64,000 nt of DNA from NCBI GenBank assembly GCA_003260075.1, contig QLIY01000011.1, positions 339,874 to 403,873 on the forward strand. Direction: 5' to 3'. The DNA is from Phallusia mammillata. Its lineage: Eukaryota > Chordata > Ascidiacea > Phlebobranchia > Ascidiidae. This document shows positions 27,301 through 36,523 of the stretch, piece by piece. Within the stretch, counting starts at the first letter, position 1. Every line of letters starts with the position of its first letter. The notes beneath the pieces were generated by a model. It searched no databases. It had not been told where the DNA came from and saw only the letters and a program-made list of their open reading frames with translations. The position numbers were made by a program, and so were the translations under genes.

Positions 27301-29831
27301 TAAACAGCAAACTCGGTCAAGTTAACAACTTTCTCGAGGTGATTTGTGTTTGCTAATTTAACCTATTGAAGGGTTCATACCTAATTCAGCCGGTCTCCCA
27401 AGCATTCCCATGTCACAAGACATAATCTAGAAAAAAACTGGCCAGCGGTAATTTGAACAAACGACAGGAGCCTATCCGCGTTTCACTTCAGTATTGCAAA
27501 CGTTTCGGTTAATCGCATCGCTAATTTCCCAAGGATTTTTGTGCGATTAGGCCAGGGGTGGGCAATCTTCGGCCCGCGGGCCACATGCGGCCCTTGAATA
27601 AAAGTTGTGCGGCCCGCAGAGACACTTGGATTTAAATGTTCTGGCAAACGAGTCCAATTATTATATATTTTTGAGCAGATTAGTGCGCCTGGTGCTATTT
27701 TTCTGCGACCTGACAATATGCTGCGAGAATCGAATGCGAATTTTACTTCTAGTAAGGCATTTTTGGTATGCAACGAAGTAAAATCACCTTGTGTCATATA
27801 AAGGTGCGCGATCTGATTATTGCAATTGTATTTGGCCCCACAGTGACAAAGGTTGCCCACCCCTGGATTAGGCGGACGAATTTTTAATTTGTTATAGTAT
27901 ACGGTTTCACAATCGCTATGCACTTAAATGGATAGTGCGAATAACCGGAATGTAAATAACTAACAAATCCAGGTGTGACTTGAGGTAGAAACCAATGAAT
28001 CCTGACAAAACGGTGTGGTTATTATAAAACCCCTTTCTTGTTGTTTACCGTAGTCTTTATATTTCCGTAGTCTTTATTCAGTAAAACCTCGTTTCAAAAC
28101 GCCTGTCGATTATTCTTCATTTAAAAATAATGATAAATCACATTTTTGCAGGAACGCGCCGCTGCTCACGAGATTTTAGAACGAATGCGCGTTGAGAACG
28201 AGCAGAAACGAGTTGCTGAAGCGAACGAGAGAGCTTATGTACTCGAACAAGAACTTCAAATGCTCAAATCAAAAATGGGAAATCTTAATGGTCCGGATAG
28301 CGAGAGAAGACGAAGGGAGTTACAAGACGGTGTTAGAGAAAACATTAAGTTACAGGAAGAATTGCAGAGGTTTGTAACAAAATTGGTTTACTCATTTTGT
28401 GTCACATGTTACATAGTTGCGTTAAATAGTTGTTTCTCAAAAATGAATATCGAGTAACACAATTCGGGCGGTGCATAAATTAGTGTGTTCGGCAAAAAAA
28501 TTATTGGTAATTGCAAAAAATAATAAATAATGCAAAAAAATAAAATAGATGGTAAAATCAAAGATTTTTTCTGATATAGGACTAAAAAATGTAGGAAATT
28601 AGAAAAAAAAAGTTTTTTACTTTCGACGACAAAAAGAAGCAAACAAAATTGCAAACGTGATTTTAAGTTTGCACAACAAATAGATTTATTGAAACAATCT
28701 ATGGTGTGCGATGCGTTCAAAGTTATTTGCTGACTGAGTTAACTCAAATATCCACACAGGGCGAAACTGGAGCTTGAGAAGCAGAAAATACAGGTTGATC
28801 ACGAACAGAAGAAATATCAGAACCTTTACACGAGCGTGATGAGTGGAACGATGGCCGGAAAAGTCGGTAGCGGATCACTCCCCCTCAATCACACGATGAT
28901 GTCATCGAAGGGATTCTCCCCGGAAAAGTCACGTGATCATATATTGACGTCAACGCCGCGAAGGGAAATGTCGGATCCAATTTTGTCGCATGTAAGCTCA
29001 TGTTATGTTTCCTGTTTAAAGTTACAGGCTCCTATTTAAATAAACATGTATTGAAACTTATTTGACCGCGTTTAACCATCATGTCAGTGATTCCCCACCT
29101 TTTTCGACGAATTCCTCCCATGAAAACTCAAATCTTCTTTATTCCCACCTATTATGCTACATAGTAGATGCTAAACCACATAAACATCATTTGAAATTGG
29201 TCTTATATCAACTTTACAGGTCATATTCCCAGAGCTTAAGTGCCCATTTGCAAACCACATGTAAAAAATAAATTCCTCCCCGGTTGGGAACCACTGCACT
29301 ATGCTATTCCGAAGAATTTGCATAGATGAGACAAAATAGTGATTTATTTGGCAATTTGACCGTTGTAACGCACTTAGATTATCAATTTAAATGTTTAATG
29401 ACCCAAAGTCTAAATGTTAAATCATAATACACGTTAATATTCTGTAGAACATTACGATGTCTTTTAATTTTTGGTGTAGACTACGATTGTTGGATGGTTG
29501 ACTGTTTAAACACCAAGCCATAGTGATGTTGTATTTTTTAACAAGTTTATTTCTTTGACCGAACGACATCGTTGCTCTGTTACGTTTCAATTTTATTTTG
29601 GTCTTTACAAACCCGTGAACCTCTTACATATACTTTCTCGTGTGTTGCTATGTTTACCGAGTGTTTTTTTGCCAACAGCTTCGCAACAAACTGGACGTCA
29701 GTCTTGCCCAGCGTCTCACCGAGCCCCGTCATCAGAGAACCGGTTCCCCGTCTAGCGATGGATCCGGTTCCAACCAGCGCAGACCGGATCGCGCCGCTTC
29801 CAACGAGTACATGTCATTTCTGTTGACGTGA
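6299..29831 (+). CDS. ANKRD26-like protein: ankyrin repeats plus long coiled coil
   Basis: Thirty-four exons splice in phase to about 2000 aa: 6299-6498, 6836-7002, 7666-7790, 8215-8324, 9632-9769, 10019-10212, 10541-10629, 10771-11215, 11568-11804, 14203-14378, 14567-14611, 14720-14808, 14933-15499, 16485-16584, 17386-17566, 17749-17953, 18457-18640, 19193-19326, 19805-19900, 20040-20117, 20396-20521, 20804-20978, 21300-21509, 21984-22104, 22804-22913, 23194-23322, 23736-23938, 24461-24625, 25243-25543, 26190-26424, 27167-27338, 28152-28369, 28760-28991, 29679-29831. The ATG at 6299 starts MKRFFKKKKS, like vertebrate ANKRD26 (MKKIFSKKG); an in-frame upstream ATG was not needed. Five ankyrin repeats (TPLHLACSNG, NTALHLAA, TPLHLASS, TPLMLAASRGH and the N-terminal one) precede an acidic linker with S-x-W-x-S/E motifs, an E/K/R-rich coiled coil from exon 13, and a Ser-rich tail. 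ANKRD26 acts at centriolar distal appendages (family knowledge). Poly-C joins disturb exons 19, 29 and 30; frame is lost inside 29 and 30. Confidence 0.82.
6499..6835 (+). other. GC-AG intron 1 of the ANKRD26-like gene
   Basis: The only donor that keeps the frame between NQLDKENR and TPLHLACSNG is AACAG/GCAAGT, a GC donor; the acceptor is tgcatgtag at 6827-6835. GC donors with a strong AG/GCAAGT context are a known minor class. Confidence 0.75.
7854..7905. repeat. 10-C run joined to the 3' end of a hAT MITE
   Basis: Ten C (7854-7863) are followed by about 40 bp ending ggttaagaaccactg, the right terminal repeat of a hAT MITE. The left part of the element is absent, so the C run stands where the rest of the MITE should be. 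Confidence 0.6.
8018..8651. repeat. 231-bp duplication with 10-C runs on both sides
   Basis: Segment 8018-8248 (intron plus the first 34 nt of ankyrin exon 4) recurs at 8410-8640. The second copy is bounded by ten C on its left (8400-8409) and ten C on its right (8642-8651). The complete exon 4 is 8215-8324; the second copy is an exon fragment with no donor and should not be annotated as a second exon. Confidence 0.85.
11298..11525. mobile_element. Diverged hAT MITE remnant
   Basis: The right end, gcgcataccactggttgaga followed by accac, and a run of 'taccac' motifs align loosely with the MITE at 4843-5337. Left end and target duplication are not recognisable. Confidence 0.45.
12817..13802. 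mobile_element. hAT-type MITE, 986 bp, with perfect target duplication
   Basis: Ends caggggtgggcaaac and gtttgcccacccctg are exact inverted repeats, and the 8-bp flanks ccttaact (12809-12816 and 13803-13810) are identical. The subterminal parts are rich in gggccgc/gcggccc. The element lies in the intron between exons 9 and 10 of the ANKRD26-like gene. The open frames inside show no transposase motif. Confidence 0.92.
18600..19004. repeat. About 200-bp duplication across a 10-C run (exon 17 end)
   Basis: Copy 1 (18600-18798) contains the last 41 nt of exon 17 and its donor; copy 2 (18809-19004) repeats it after ten C (18799-18808) with several substitutions and small indels. The second exon piece has no acceptor and is not a separate exon. 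Confidence 0.85.
19551..19880. repeat. About 160-bp duplication across a 10-C run (exon 19)
   Basis: Copy 1 (19551-19711) holds the acceptor and first 73 nt of exon 19, then stops at ten C (19712-19721). Copy 2 (from 19722) repeats intron and exon and runs to a proper donor after 19900. The differences inside the exon (ctt/ctg, gca/gcc) are synonymous. Only 19805-19900 should be used. Confidence 0.88.
20146..20335. repeat. Dispersed repeat copy ('aatcaagc..ttttattcaaac' family)
   Basis: The string aatcaagctcgttttattca at the right end also occurs, with few changes, near 35290 (aatcaagcatgttttattca), and both are followed by ...cgaac. Probably an old dispersed element; ends not defined. Confidence 0.4.
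21568..21735. mobile_element. Short TIR element, pogo/Tigger-like ends, 168 bp
   Basis: The left end cagtaaacctcggttaa and right end ttaaccaaggcttactg form an inverted repeat (15 of 17). The pattern CAGTAAxxCTCGGTTAA-xCCGGAT resembles pogo/Tigger-type MITEs. A flanking TA duplication is not seen, so the class is tentative. It lies in an intron of the ANKRD26-like gene. Confidence 0.55.
24299..24387. repeat. 89-nt uninterrupted poly-C run
   Basis: Eighty-nine consecutive C lie in the intron between exons 27 and 28 of the ANKRD26-like gene. No duplicated flank was found. It could be a real homopolymer or a long filler; it is far longer than the 10-12 C runs elsewhere. Confidence 0.9.
24693..24985. 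repeat. 141-bp duplication across a 10-C run, containing a direct-repeat-flanked insert
   Basis: Copies 24693-24833 and 24845-24985 flank ten C (24835-24844). Each copy contains a segment with cgccaatgggcctggcg bounded by imperfect direct repeats of about 23 bp (ttttattacagtattcatag type). A similar core recurs at 54955-54985. Confidence 0.8.
25406..25514. repeat. 48-bp duplication inside exon 29 across a 10-C run
   Basis: The coding piece 25406-25453 is repeated exactly at 25467-25514 with 'gaa' plus ten C (25457-25466) between. Read literally, the frame breaks at the C run; removing one copy and the C run restores a continuous coiled coil (SKSYKSKLDLQKRHR, then SKLEDQLETYR). A join inside an exon argues against a real allele. 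Confidence 0.9.
25519..26017. repeat. About 250-bp duplication across a 10-C run (exon 29 donor and intron)
   Basis: Copy 1 (25519-25772) starts in the last 25 nt of exon 29; copy 2 (25783-26017) repeats it after ten C (25773-25782) with indels, including the loss of a short tandem near gaattattgg. Confidence 0.85.
26218..26227. repeat. 10-C run inside exon 30 with a frame change
   Basis: Ten C interrupt exon 30. The acceptor at 26187-26189 sets one frame (SELARKARFQ), but the part after the run reads in another (ESSESEFELRLSQ). No duplicated flank is seen, so some bases were probably lost or replaced here. Confidence 0.75.
26620..27119. repeat. About 245-bp intronic duplication across a 10-C run
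   Basis: Copies 26620-26869 and 26881-27119 flank ten C (26871-26880). They differ by a short insertion (gattatccttagca) and by the loss of ttccttaagtgttacattaa. No exon is involved. Confidence 0.85.
27553..27865. mobile_element. hAT-type MITE, 313 bp, with perfect target duplication
   Basis: Ends caggggtgggcaa and ttgcccacccctg, with identical 8-bp flanks gattaggc at 27545-27552 and 27866-27873. Same terminal class as the element at 12817-13802; intronic. Confidence 0.92.
29085..29296. mobile_element. hAT-type MITE, 212 bp, old copy
   Basis: Ends cagtgattccccacc and ggttgggaaccactg are imperfect inverted repeats; the flanks catcatgt / cactatgc match at only 5 of 8. Intronic, between the last two exons of the ANKRD26-like gene. 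Confidence 0.6.
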
Positions 29832-30934
29832 GACGCATGCTCGCTTCGTGATTTTATTTTGTTCACTTCACTCCTGCCCTTTGCACTTTCGAACACACAT
29901 GACATCAACAAGGATGAATTTGTTGGTTGTACTTGTAATGCTTTGGTTCGAGCGCCGTCCGTTCCATTCCCGTTTAGTGTGTCTGTTAAAAGTGCCATAA
30001 CCCATTTAAGATGTTTATTGCCGCATATTTGAGCATGAACACAATAGCTTTGTATGGTACAATCGGTAATACAGGGGTACTAGACAGATTTAGGTGCCTG
30101 ATTGTATACAATTGGTGCAGACATTACGTTTGTTACAAGTAAGATAACTGCAGTGGAAACATCTTAATTTGGTTGTAAGTTAGGTTTCTTGTTTGGTCTG
30201 CGAAGGTGTCTTGGTAAAAAAAAACTTTTGTTCTTTTAGTGTTGCATTTCTTAACATCTTATAAAGTTGCAAACCAACAATATGGAAGTAGTTTTAAATA
30301 TATGTGTCATGTTAATTACACCGTTTGATAAATGCAGTATGATAAAATCGGTGTGTTGCTTGCATGTAAGCAAACCAATATAATAGGTTTCACTGTGATT
30401 TTTACATTTTTACCAGCACAAGTTTGTTACTTTCAGTTTAAGTGCTCGTCTTGGAGTTATACAACACCAACGGTCTTAGAATAGGTTTCTGAATCGACTT
30501 TCCTCGTTCGGTTTGCATAACTTTTCCGGTTCCAATACATTTATTTACATTTTTATGACTACCATTTTTTTGTAGCCAGTCTCTTGTCTCTCAGCATATT
30601 TGCCAAAGTTCGCGATATTCCAATTTGTGTTTGAGTTTGTTGGGGTATCCTGTTTTTATCTGGTGATGTTTGTACAATTTTTTGGTGCAACCTATTGCCT
30701 TTGCTACCATTTTAGTTCATTTGCATCTTAGGGTGCTGTATTTTTGGAGCCAAACAATATTTATTCAAAATATGTCCATTTGTTGAATTGTAAAACATTG
30801 CAAATATTTTTAGTATCTCGCCATGTTCACAAAAACGCTTAAAATATTTTTTTGTATTTCCAAGATTTTTTTTTATTGCTTGCTTTATTTCTATATTACA
30901 CTGTTGATATATCTTTGTTAAAACGTTTGCAAAA

Positions 30935-30940
30935 AATAAA
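30935..30940 (+). promoter_or_regulatory. Candidate poly(A) signal, ANKRD26-like gene
   Basis: AATAAA about 1.1 kb after the stop codon, followed by a T-rich stretch. This would give a long 3' UTR; no nearer canonical hexamer was noticed. Confidence 0.4.
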
Positions 30941-31203
30941 TTGAAAAAGAACAGATTTTTGTTTTAGCATGAATTTGGAATGGCACGTTTTTGGTTCAGC
31001 TTCTGTTTATGTATCGTTACATCAACTATAGACACTCCTTGTTAAAACAACACATTTGAATGTTTCGTATATACCTAATATAGTGTTAGAAAAATACTTA
31101 AAATGGTTTTGTTATTTTTTTCTATTTGCTTAGCTACGTTCCGCTATGCAATTTATAATAATTTTTCATAGGTTTTGATTTTTGAATGAATGTAATACTA
31201 AAG

Positions 31204-31556
31204 CAGTGGTTCCCAACCAGGGCCCATGGCCCCCCAGGGGGGCCACGAACTGTGTTCCGGGGGGCCACGGGCGTAGATTCACAAGAAATACCCACTAAAA
31301 GTCATTTTCACTTTAACTTTCTTTATTCCTAAATTTAATCGACTATTTCGCATGCTGTTTGTTTATAGTGAGGTTTATCACGCTTGTTTTCTCTATTAGA
31401 CCTGTTTAGGGCCAAAATTTTATACCGCATTCCAACACGAGATTGCTATCTACATTTTAAGGGGGCCACAGGTCCTACAAGGTAACTTGAAGGGGGCCAC
31501 GAGACCAAAAAGTTACTTTAAGGGGGCCATGGTCCACGAAAGGTTGGGAACCACTG
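31204..31556. mobile_element. hAT-type MITE, 353 bp, with perfect target duplication
   Basis: Ends cagtggttcccaacc and ggttgggaaccactg are exact inverted repeats, with identical 8-bp flanks tactaaag at 31196-31203 and 31557-31564. The interior repeats 'gggggccac' several times. Confidence 0.93.
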
Positions 31557-31569
31557 TACTAAAGAGTAA

Positions 31570-31701
31570 AGACCCGTTTGCACTTGACGCAGCGAAGCGA
31601 AGGCTGCGTCCGGTGTAAACACTCCCATTGAAATCCATTGTAGCGAAAGGTCACTCAACTTCGCCCAACTTCGCTACGCTGCGTCCGGCATAAACGGGCC
31701 T
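31570..31701. mobile_element. Small TIR element, 132 bp, 3-bp TAA target duplication
   Basis: Left end agacccgttt...gacgcagcgaagcg and right end cgctacgctgcgtc...aaacgggcct are inverted repeats with few mismatches, flanked by TAA on both sides. A 3-bp T-A-A/T-T-A duplication suggests the PIF/Harbinger group. It sits just after the preceding MITE. Confidence 0.7.
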
Positions 31702-31849
31702 TAAGTTTGCCACTGTTTAGGCAAAAAAATGGTAAATTTATTATTCAAACGTTTGAACATACAACACTATTGTCCTGATTAAATTACTCAATTTTTAGTT
31801 ATAAACTGATATGTATACTTAGGAACACTATACACGGACTTGAAAAGTA

Positions 31850-32067
31850 ATTTAATCATAAACATTACTGCCAAGGTAGTGGTGTATAAAGAATACATCG
31901 TTCAGACGTTTCAACAATCTCTGTTGTTATCATCAGTGTAGGTTGTCAATCAAGCTGTAGAACACGGTATATAAAGCACTAAGGAAAAAAAGGTAAAAGC
32001 TTGTTGAAACGTCTGAACGAAGTATTCTTTATACACCACTACCTTGGCAGTAATGTTTATGATTAAA
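31850..32067. repeat. Foldback element, 68-bp inverted arms, 218 bp
   Basis: Arms 31850-31917 and 32000-32067 are inverse complements with a single mismatch by eye, around an 82-bp loop. The left arm, read on the minus strand with part of the loop, contains a hammerhead-like core. No terminal target duplication was recognised. Confidence 0.85.
31905..31936 (-). ncRNA. Hammerhead-ribozyme-like core in the foldback element
   Basis: On the minus strand the order is CTGATGA (31930-31936), a possible stem II AACAA/TTGTT with loop CAGAGA, then GAAA and CGTC (31905-31912). This is the order of the conserved hammerhead strands with a GUC cleavage triplet. One extra T lies between CTGATGA and stem II, and stem I is weak, so activity is doubtful. 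It may be a relic of a retroelement that carries such motifs. Confidence 0.4.
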
Positions 32068-32329
32068 TGATATGTATACGTTTTCATGCTTCTTCAAAGT
32101 TCAAATGCAGTTTTGATCTCAGTAAAGCTGCCGGTTATATATTTTTTGCTTGTAGCTAGAACTGTTTTTGCCCTTTTTCATCTGTGTAATGTGGGCGTAC
32201 GCGTCTTGCATGACTGATTGCAAGCATGTAGTCAAGTGGTTTTATGCGCCACGCTAAACCAACAACCACAACAGTCTGACTTGCTACGAACTATAAACCC
32301 AACAGACGTTTCTTTTTGCAGATTCGTGA

Positions 32330-32649
32330 TGTAAGTTGTGTAGGATAAGATTAGCTATGAAGCTGTTGATTAAGTCGGCTTGTCAAGTCGTGCAAGTATG
32401 CGACAAGAATCAAATCACAGTGAAAGGGAATGAAATGAAAAATGTGGCAATCTTGGACGCGGACAATGAAGGCTTAAGTATTGCCCCCCCCCCCCTGTAA
32501 GTTGTGTAGGATAAGATTAGCTATGAAGCTGTTGATTAAGTCGTCAAGTCAAGTCATGCAAGTATGCGACAAGAATCAAATCACAGTGACAGGGAATGAA
32601 ATGAAAAATGTGGCAATCTTGAACGCGGACAGTGAAGGCTTAAGTATTG
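32330..32649. repeat. About 155-bp duplication across a 12-C run (AMDHD1 exon 1)
   Basis: Copy 1 (32330-32483) has an ATG at 32357 and 43 codons, then stops at the C run (32484-32495). Copy 2 (32496-32649) repeats them with the ATG at 32523 and continues to a proper donor. The two predicted peptides differ at six positions (for example SACQVVQ versus SSSQVMQ). Confidence 0.88.
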
Positions 32650-35600
32650 CTGTCGACAAGTAAGTGATATGCAGATGGGTTTTGTTTCTAGACACAACAT
32701 GTCACGTATTTGATTTATTCATGCCTGGATCTGGATGAACACTAAAGTTCTTGCGCCTTATTGAGCCAACTAAAAAATGTTTGGCAATTCATGAACTCCC
32801 CCCCCCCCGACAAGTAAGTGATATGCAGATGGGTTTTGTTTCTAGACACAACATGCTACGTATTTGATTTATTCATGTCTGGATCTGGATGAACACTAAA
32901 GTTCTTGTGCCTTATTGAGCCAACTAAAAAATGTTTGGCAATTCATGAACAGACTTTTTGCAAGTCTCACAACGGGGCCAATTTGTTATAAAATAGTAAT
33001 TTACTATAGCCATTTATTGACTACGTTAAAAACGCACAAAAAGCCATGTATGACGTATATTTGGGCTGCATTTAAGCATTATCGACTTTAGCACAGAGTT
33101 TGTCCTTGTAGCCTGGAGTCATAACCAAGTATCTAACATTCTAACAAGTGTTGTCTACCACCAGTGACGGTAACATAGCGGGACTGGGAACGGACTCGGC
33201 GATTACAAAGCAGTTCAGTGAAGAATCATTTGATCACGTGATCGACGCTACAGATTGCTGTGTTCTTCCTGGATTGGTCGACGCTCACACTCACCCTGTA
33301 TGGGCCGGCGATCGAGTTCACGAGTTTGCGATGAAACTCGCCGGCGCAACATATATGGATGTACACAAGGTAAATCAATGATAAAAAGTGTTCAGATTTT
33401 TTGTCTAGCCGTTTTAAGGTCTTTTGTTTCGACGCCTGCTTTTGCATGGATTGGCCATCAACTCTCTAATCCGAGTTATTAGTCAATTACGACATTAGAT
33501 TTAGGTCAAAGTCAGTTCAAGTTTTGAAGCGCTGCCCCTGAAGCGGTCGGCAGTTTATAATGTCAACGGAAGTAAATCGACTGCGAGGTGCTGTAATGTA
33601 AATTAGACACATTAAAGTCATACGTCTTGCAATCCGATCGGTTGGCCTTCAATAAACGCAAGTGGTGTGATGGTTGGTGAATGTTTTATAGGCCGGCGGA
33701 GGAATTCACTTTACAGTTGAACACACGAGAAAAGCAAGTCAAGATGAATTATCTCGCACATTCAAAGAACGGTTAAAACGGTAAGGTCCATCTTAAATTA
33801 CTTTTATACATATTTTGGTATTGCAAATACTTTTATAGGCACTTAGTCCCCCCCCCCCGAAAATGTTTTATAGGCCGGCGGAGGAATTCACTTTACTGTT
33901 GAACATACGAGAAAAGCAAGTCAAGATGAATTATCTCGCACATTCAAAGAAAGGTTAAAACGGTAAGGTCCATCTTAAATTACTTTCATACATATTTTGG
34001 TACTGCAAATACTTATATGTTTATCCAGAAAATTTAGGCACCAAGTAGAAAGTAACAGGTAAATTAAACAACGCTTTTTCTAAACTTCAAACGAAACCCT
34101 CCAAAAATATTTTCTGGATAAACTCTTTGTTACCTGACTACGTAAGTTTGTATATAGAATGATTAAGTGTGGGACAACCCTAGTGGAATGCAAAAGCGGG
34201 TATGGATTGGACGTCGAAAGCGAACTGAAAATGTTGCGCGTCATTGAAGAAGCTCGAAGGGACAACTCCATCAAAATCGACATTTCTACCACATTTTGTG
34301 GTGCCCATGCAGTACCAAGGTAACAATCCCTATTATAACGACAGTTTCTGGGGTCTTTTGTTTTATGTTTTAAAAAATGGCGACTGTGCGATAGATATGC
34401 TGAGAATGTGCAATGCTGTTTGATTTTCTTGTCGGGTGTGGTCGCAAAAGACTCAATTAGTCTTAAAAGTGTTTATTGCATAGGGGTAAAACTTCTGAAG
34501 AGGCAACTGATGACGTCATAAAAAGACAGTTACCAGCCGTTCGCGAAGAAATGGAGGCTAGGAGATTGACTGTGGACAATATTGATGTGTTTTGTGAAAA
34601 GTCCGTCTTCGACGTTGAGCAAACTCGGCGCATCTTACAAAGTGGAGTAGATATGGGCTTAATGATCAATTTCCACGGCGACGAGTTACATCCGATGAGA
34701 GCAGCTGAGGTATAAGAGATTTAATGGCACAGTTCTGAAATGTAAAGCAAATTTGTAATTTGTGAAATCCTATTTCACAATTTCCGTTATCAACTGTCAC
34801 CTTAAATGATTACGCTACATACCCAATAGCTTAACATTTTTTATCAGGTTGCTTGTTTAGAAAACCATGTAACCTTATACAAACTCTATCCTTTCCAGCT
34901 TGGATCTGAGTTGAAAGCACAAGCCATCAGTCATTTGGAAGAAATTTCTGATGACGGAATTAAAGCGATGGCAAAGTCCCAGTCAGTTGCTGTAATTTTA
35001 CCGACCACTGCTTACATTCTCCGGTTAGTATGCTATATTCGGAAAAAGTCAATCAGAGTTTTAGGCCTAAATTGTGGATTCGTCCCACCCCCCCCCCTTG
35101 CTGTAATTTTACCGACCACTGCTTACATTCTCCGGTTAGTATGCTGTATTCGGAAAAAGTCAATCAGGGTTTTAGGCCTAAATTGTGGATTCGTCCCGAA
35201 CCCAAAATTTTGCCAAGATTATGCGAAAAAGTAGGATTTTGTAAAGTTTAATTACTATGCAAATCTGTCCTAGCGTGAAATCAAGCCCGAATCAAGCATG
35301 TTTTATTCAAACAAAAAGCCGAACCGAAGCCGAACCGAAGCCGAACCCGCGCTTGAACTCCAACCCGACTAAGAAAGCTGAAGTCCATAACCAATAAATA
35401 CGTGACATGTAACTTTATTTAAACACTATTGTTGTTAGACTACGAGCTCCGCCAGTCAGAAAAATGATCGATTCCGGCGTTCCTGTCGCTTTGGGTTCAG
35501 ATTTTAATCCAAACGCGTTTTGTCTGAGCATGGCAAGTACAAACTGACTTTAAAACACCTTCTGGTATGCAATGACACTTATCACAAAGGTAAAATATTT

Positions 35601-36523
35601 TGATTTCAGCCCACGGTGATGCATCTTGCTTGTGTGAATTTTAAAATGTCCATGGAAGAAGCCCTAATCGCTACAACAATTAACGCCGCGGCGGCACTGG
35701 GGAAATCCCAAACTCACGGAAGCGTTGAAGTCGGGAAAAGAGCAAATCTGTTGCTGGTCAAAGCAAGCAGGTGAGACGATACGTTTCTTCAAAACTTCGA
35801 AAGATCGTAAGCTTACAATTTTAACATTTTGGACTCTTACAGATGTATCAGCATGTTTGAGTTTTTTTTTAATCTTCAAGCATTAGTGGGCCGTTTGGGA
35901 GTTGATAAGAACGACTACAAATATACTATAATTTCCTTACCTTCCGAACTTTTGTTTTATTTTTTTGGGATAAAATATTTGTATTGATGTACTGCACTGA
36001 TATTACTGTCAAAAAGTTTATTTTTTTATGTTCATTTCGAGAAAACATGATAGTCTTAACCATAAAATTACCTTTCTCACCTGACTAGCACTGCTTAACA
36101 ATGTTTACGAGTGCTTCGTCTAAACGTCTTTTTTAAGTTAGAAATCATGACATCCGCAACAAGGTTAAAAGAATGAAAGCCAAAACTAACGATGAAATGT
36201 AATGATAAAAACTGGGTGACAAAGGTTACTTAGTCTTAAAAAAGGTTCCCGCCCCCCCCCCACTAACGATGAAATGTAATGATAAAAACTGGGTGACAAA
36301 GGTTACTTATAGTCTTAAAAAAGGTTCCCAGCTGTATTTAAAAATCAAGGAATATATTCTGTAGAAATTACTCACTGCATTTAGCAGAAATTACGCACTC
36401 TTAGTTTACTTGTTTTATGTGTTTAGGTGGGAACACCTGGTTTACCAGTTTGCTGGTCACGATTTCACTATCGCGGCTGTCATATGTGGAGGTGAAATTG
36501 CCTATGACAAACAATTCCACTGA
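32523..36523 (+). CDS. AMDHD1: Imidazolonepropionase (amidohydrolase domain containing 1)
   Basis: Nine exons give 431 aa (vertebrate AMDHD1 is about 426): 32523-32659, 33165-33369, 33692-33780, 34158-34319, 34484-34709, 34899-35023, 35439-35532, 35610-35770, 36427-36523. It hydrolyses 4-imidazolone-5-propanoate to N-formimino-L-glutamate, the third step of histidine breakdown. Metal ligands expected in the HutI family are visible: the HxH pair in DAHTHPVWAGDR, the His of NFHGDELHP and the Asp of GSDFNPNAF. Other conserved blocks are AGGGIHFTVEHTRKA, ECKSGYGLD, STTFCGAH, LPTTAY and MHLACVNF. Exon 7 ends at a GC donor (ATG/GCAAGT). Exon 1 and exon 3 each occur twice because of poly-C joins; the second copy of exon 1 is used since only it has a donor. 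Copy 1 would start at 32357. Identity is very sure. Confidence 0.96.
32655..32950. repeat. About 143-bp duplication across an 11-C run (exon 1 donor region)
   Basis: Segment 32655-32797 (gacaag/gtaagtgat... and intron) recurs at 32809-32950 after eleven C (32798-32808). The second donor is a duplicate, not an alternative splice site. Confidence 0.88.
33680..34030. repeat. About 165-bp duplication across an 11-C run (AMDHD1 exon 3)
   Basis: Exon 3 occurs whole at 33692-33780 and again at 33874-33962, with acceptor and donor both times; the C run is 33848-33858. The three differences inside the exon are synonymous. Translating both copies would duplicate about 30 residues around GGGIHFTVEHT, which the family has once. 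Confidence 0.9.
34987..35198. repeat. About 100-bp duplication across a 10-C run (AMDHD1 exon 6 end)
   Basis: The last 37 nt of exon 6 plus intron (34987-35086) recur at 35098-35198 after ten C (35088-35097). The second exon piece lacks an acceptor. Confidence 0.87.
35150..35370. repeat. Dispersed repeat with a short tandem (gccgaaccgaa)
   Basis: Part of intron 6 of AMDHD1 shares aatcaagc..gttttattcaaac with 20290-20325 and contains a small tandem of gccgaaccgaa. Element class unknown. Confidence 0.4.
35533..35609 (+). other. GC-AG intron 7 of AMDHD1
   Basis: A 77-nt intron begins GCAAGT after ...CTGAGCATG and ends tgatttcag. The join gives FCLSM-PTVMHLACVNF, matching the family (FSM-PMVMHLACVN), so the GC donor is required. 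Confidence 0.85.
36185..36329. repeat. About 67-bp intronic duplication across a 10-C run
   Basis: Copies 36185-36250 and 36262-36329 flank ten C (36252-36261) in the last intron of AMDHD1; they differ by a 2-bp indel. Confidence 0.87.

Larger units (their letters stand above)
29832..32329. other. 3' UTR of the ANKRD26-like gene and spacer to AMDHD1
   Basis: No coding exon is visible. T-rich sequence runs to an AATAAA at 30935-30940. After it come two adjacent MITEs (31204-31556 and 31570-31701) and a foldback element (31850-32067). Confidence 0.6.

Noticed and set aside
33692-33962. True tandem duplication of AMDHD1 exon 3
   Set aside because: The copies are split by an 11-C run, differ only synonymously, and a double exon would repeat a conserved block that the enzyme family has once.
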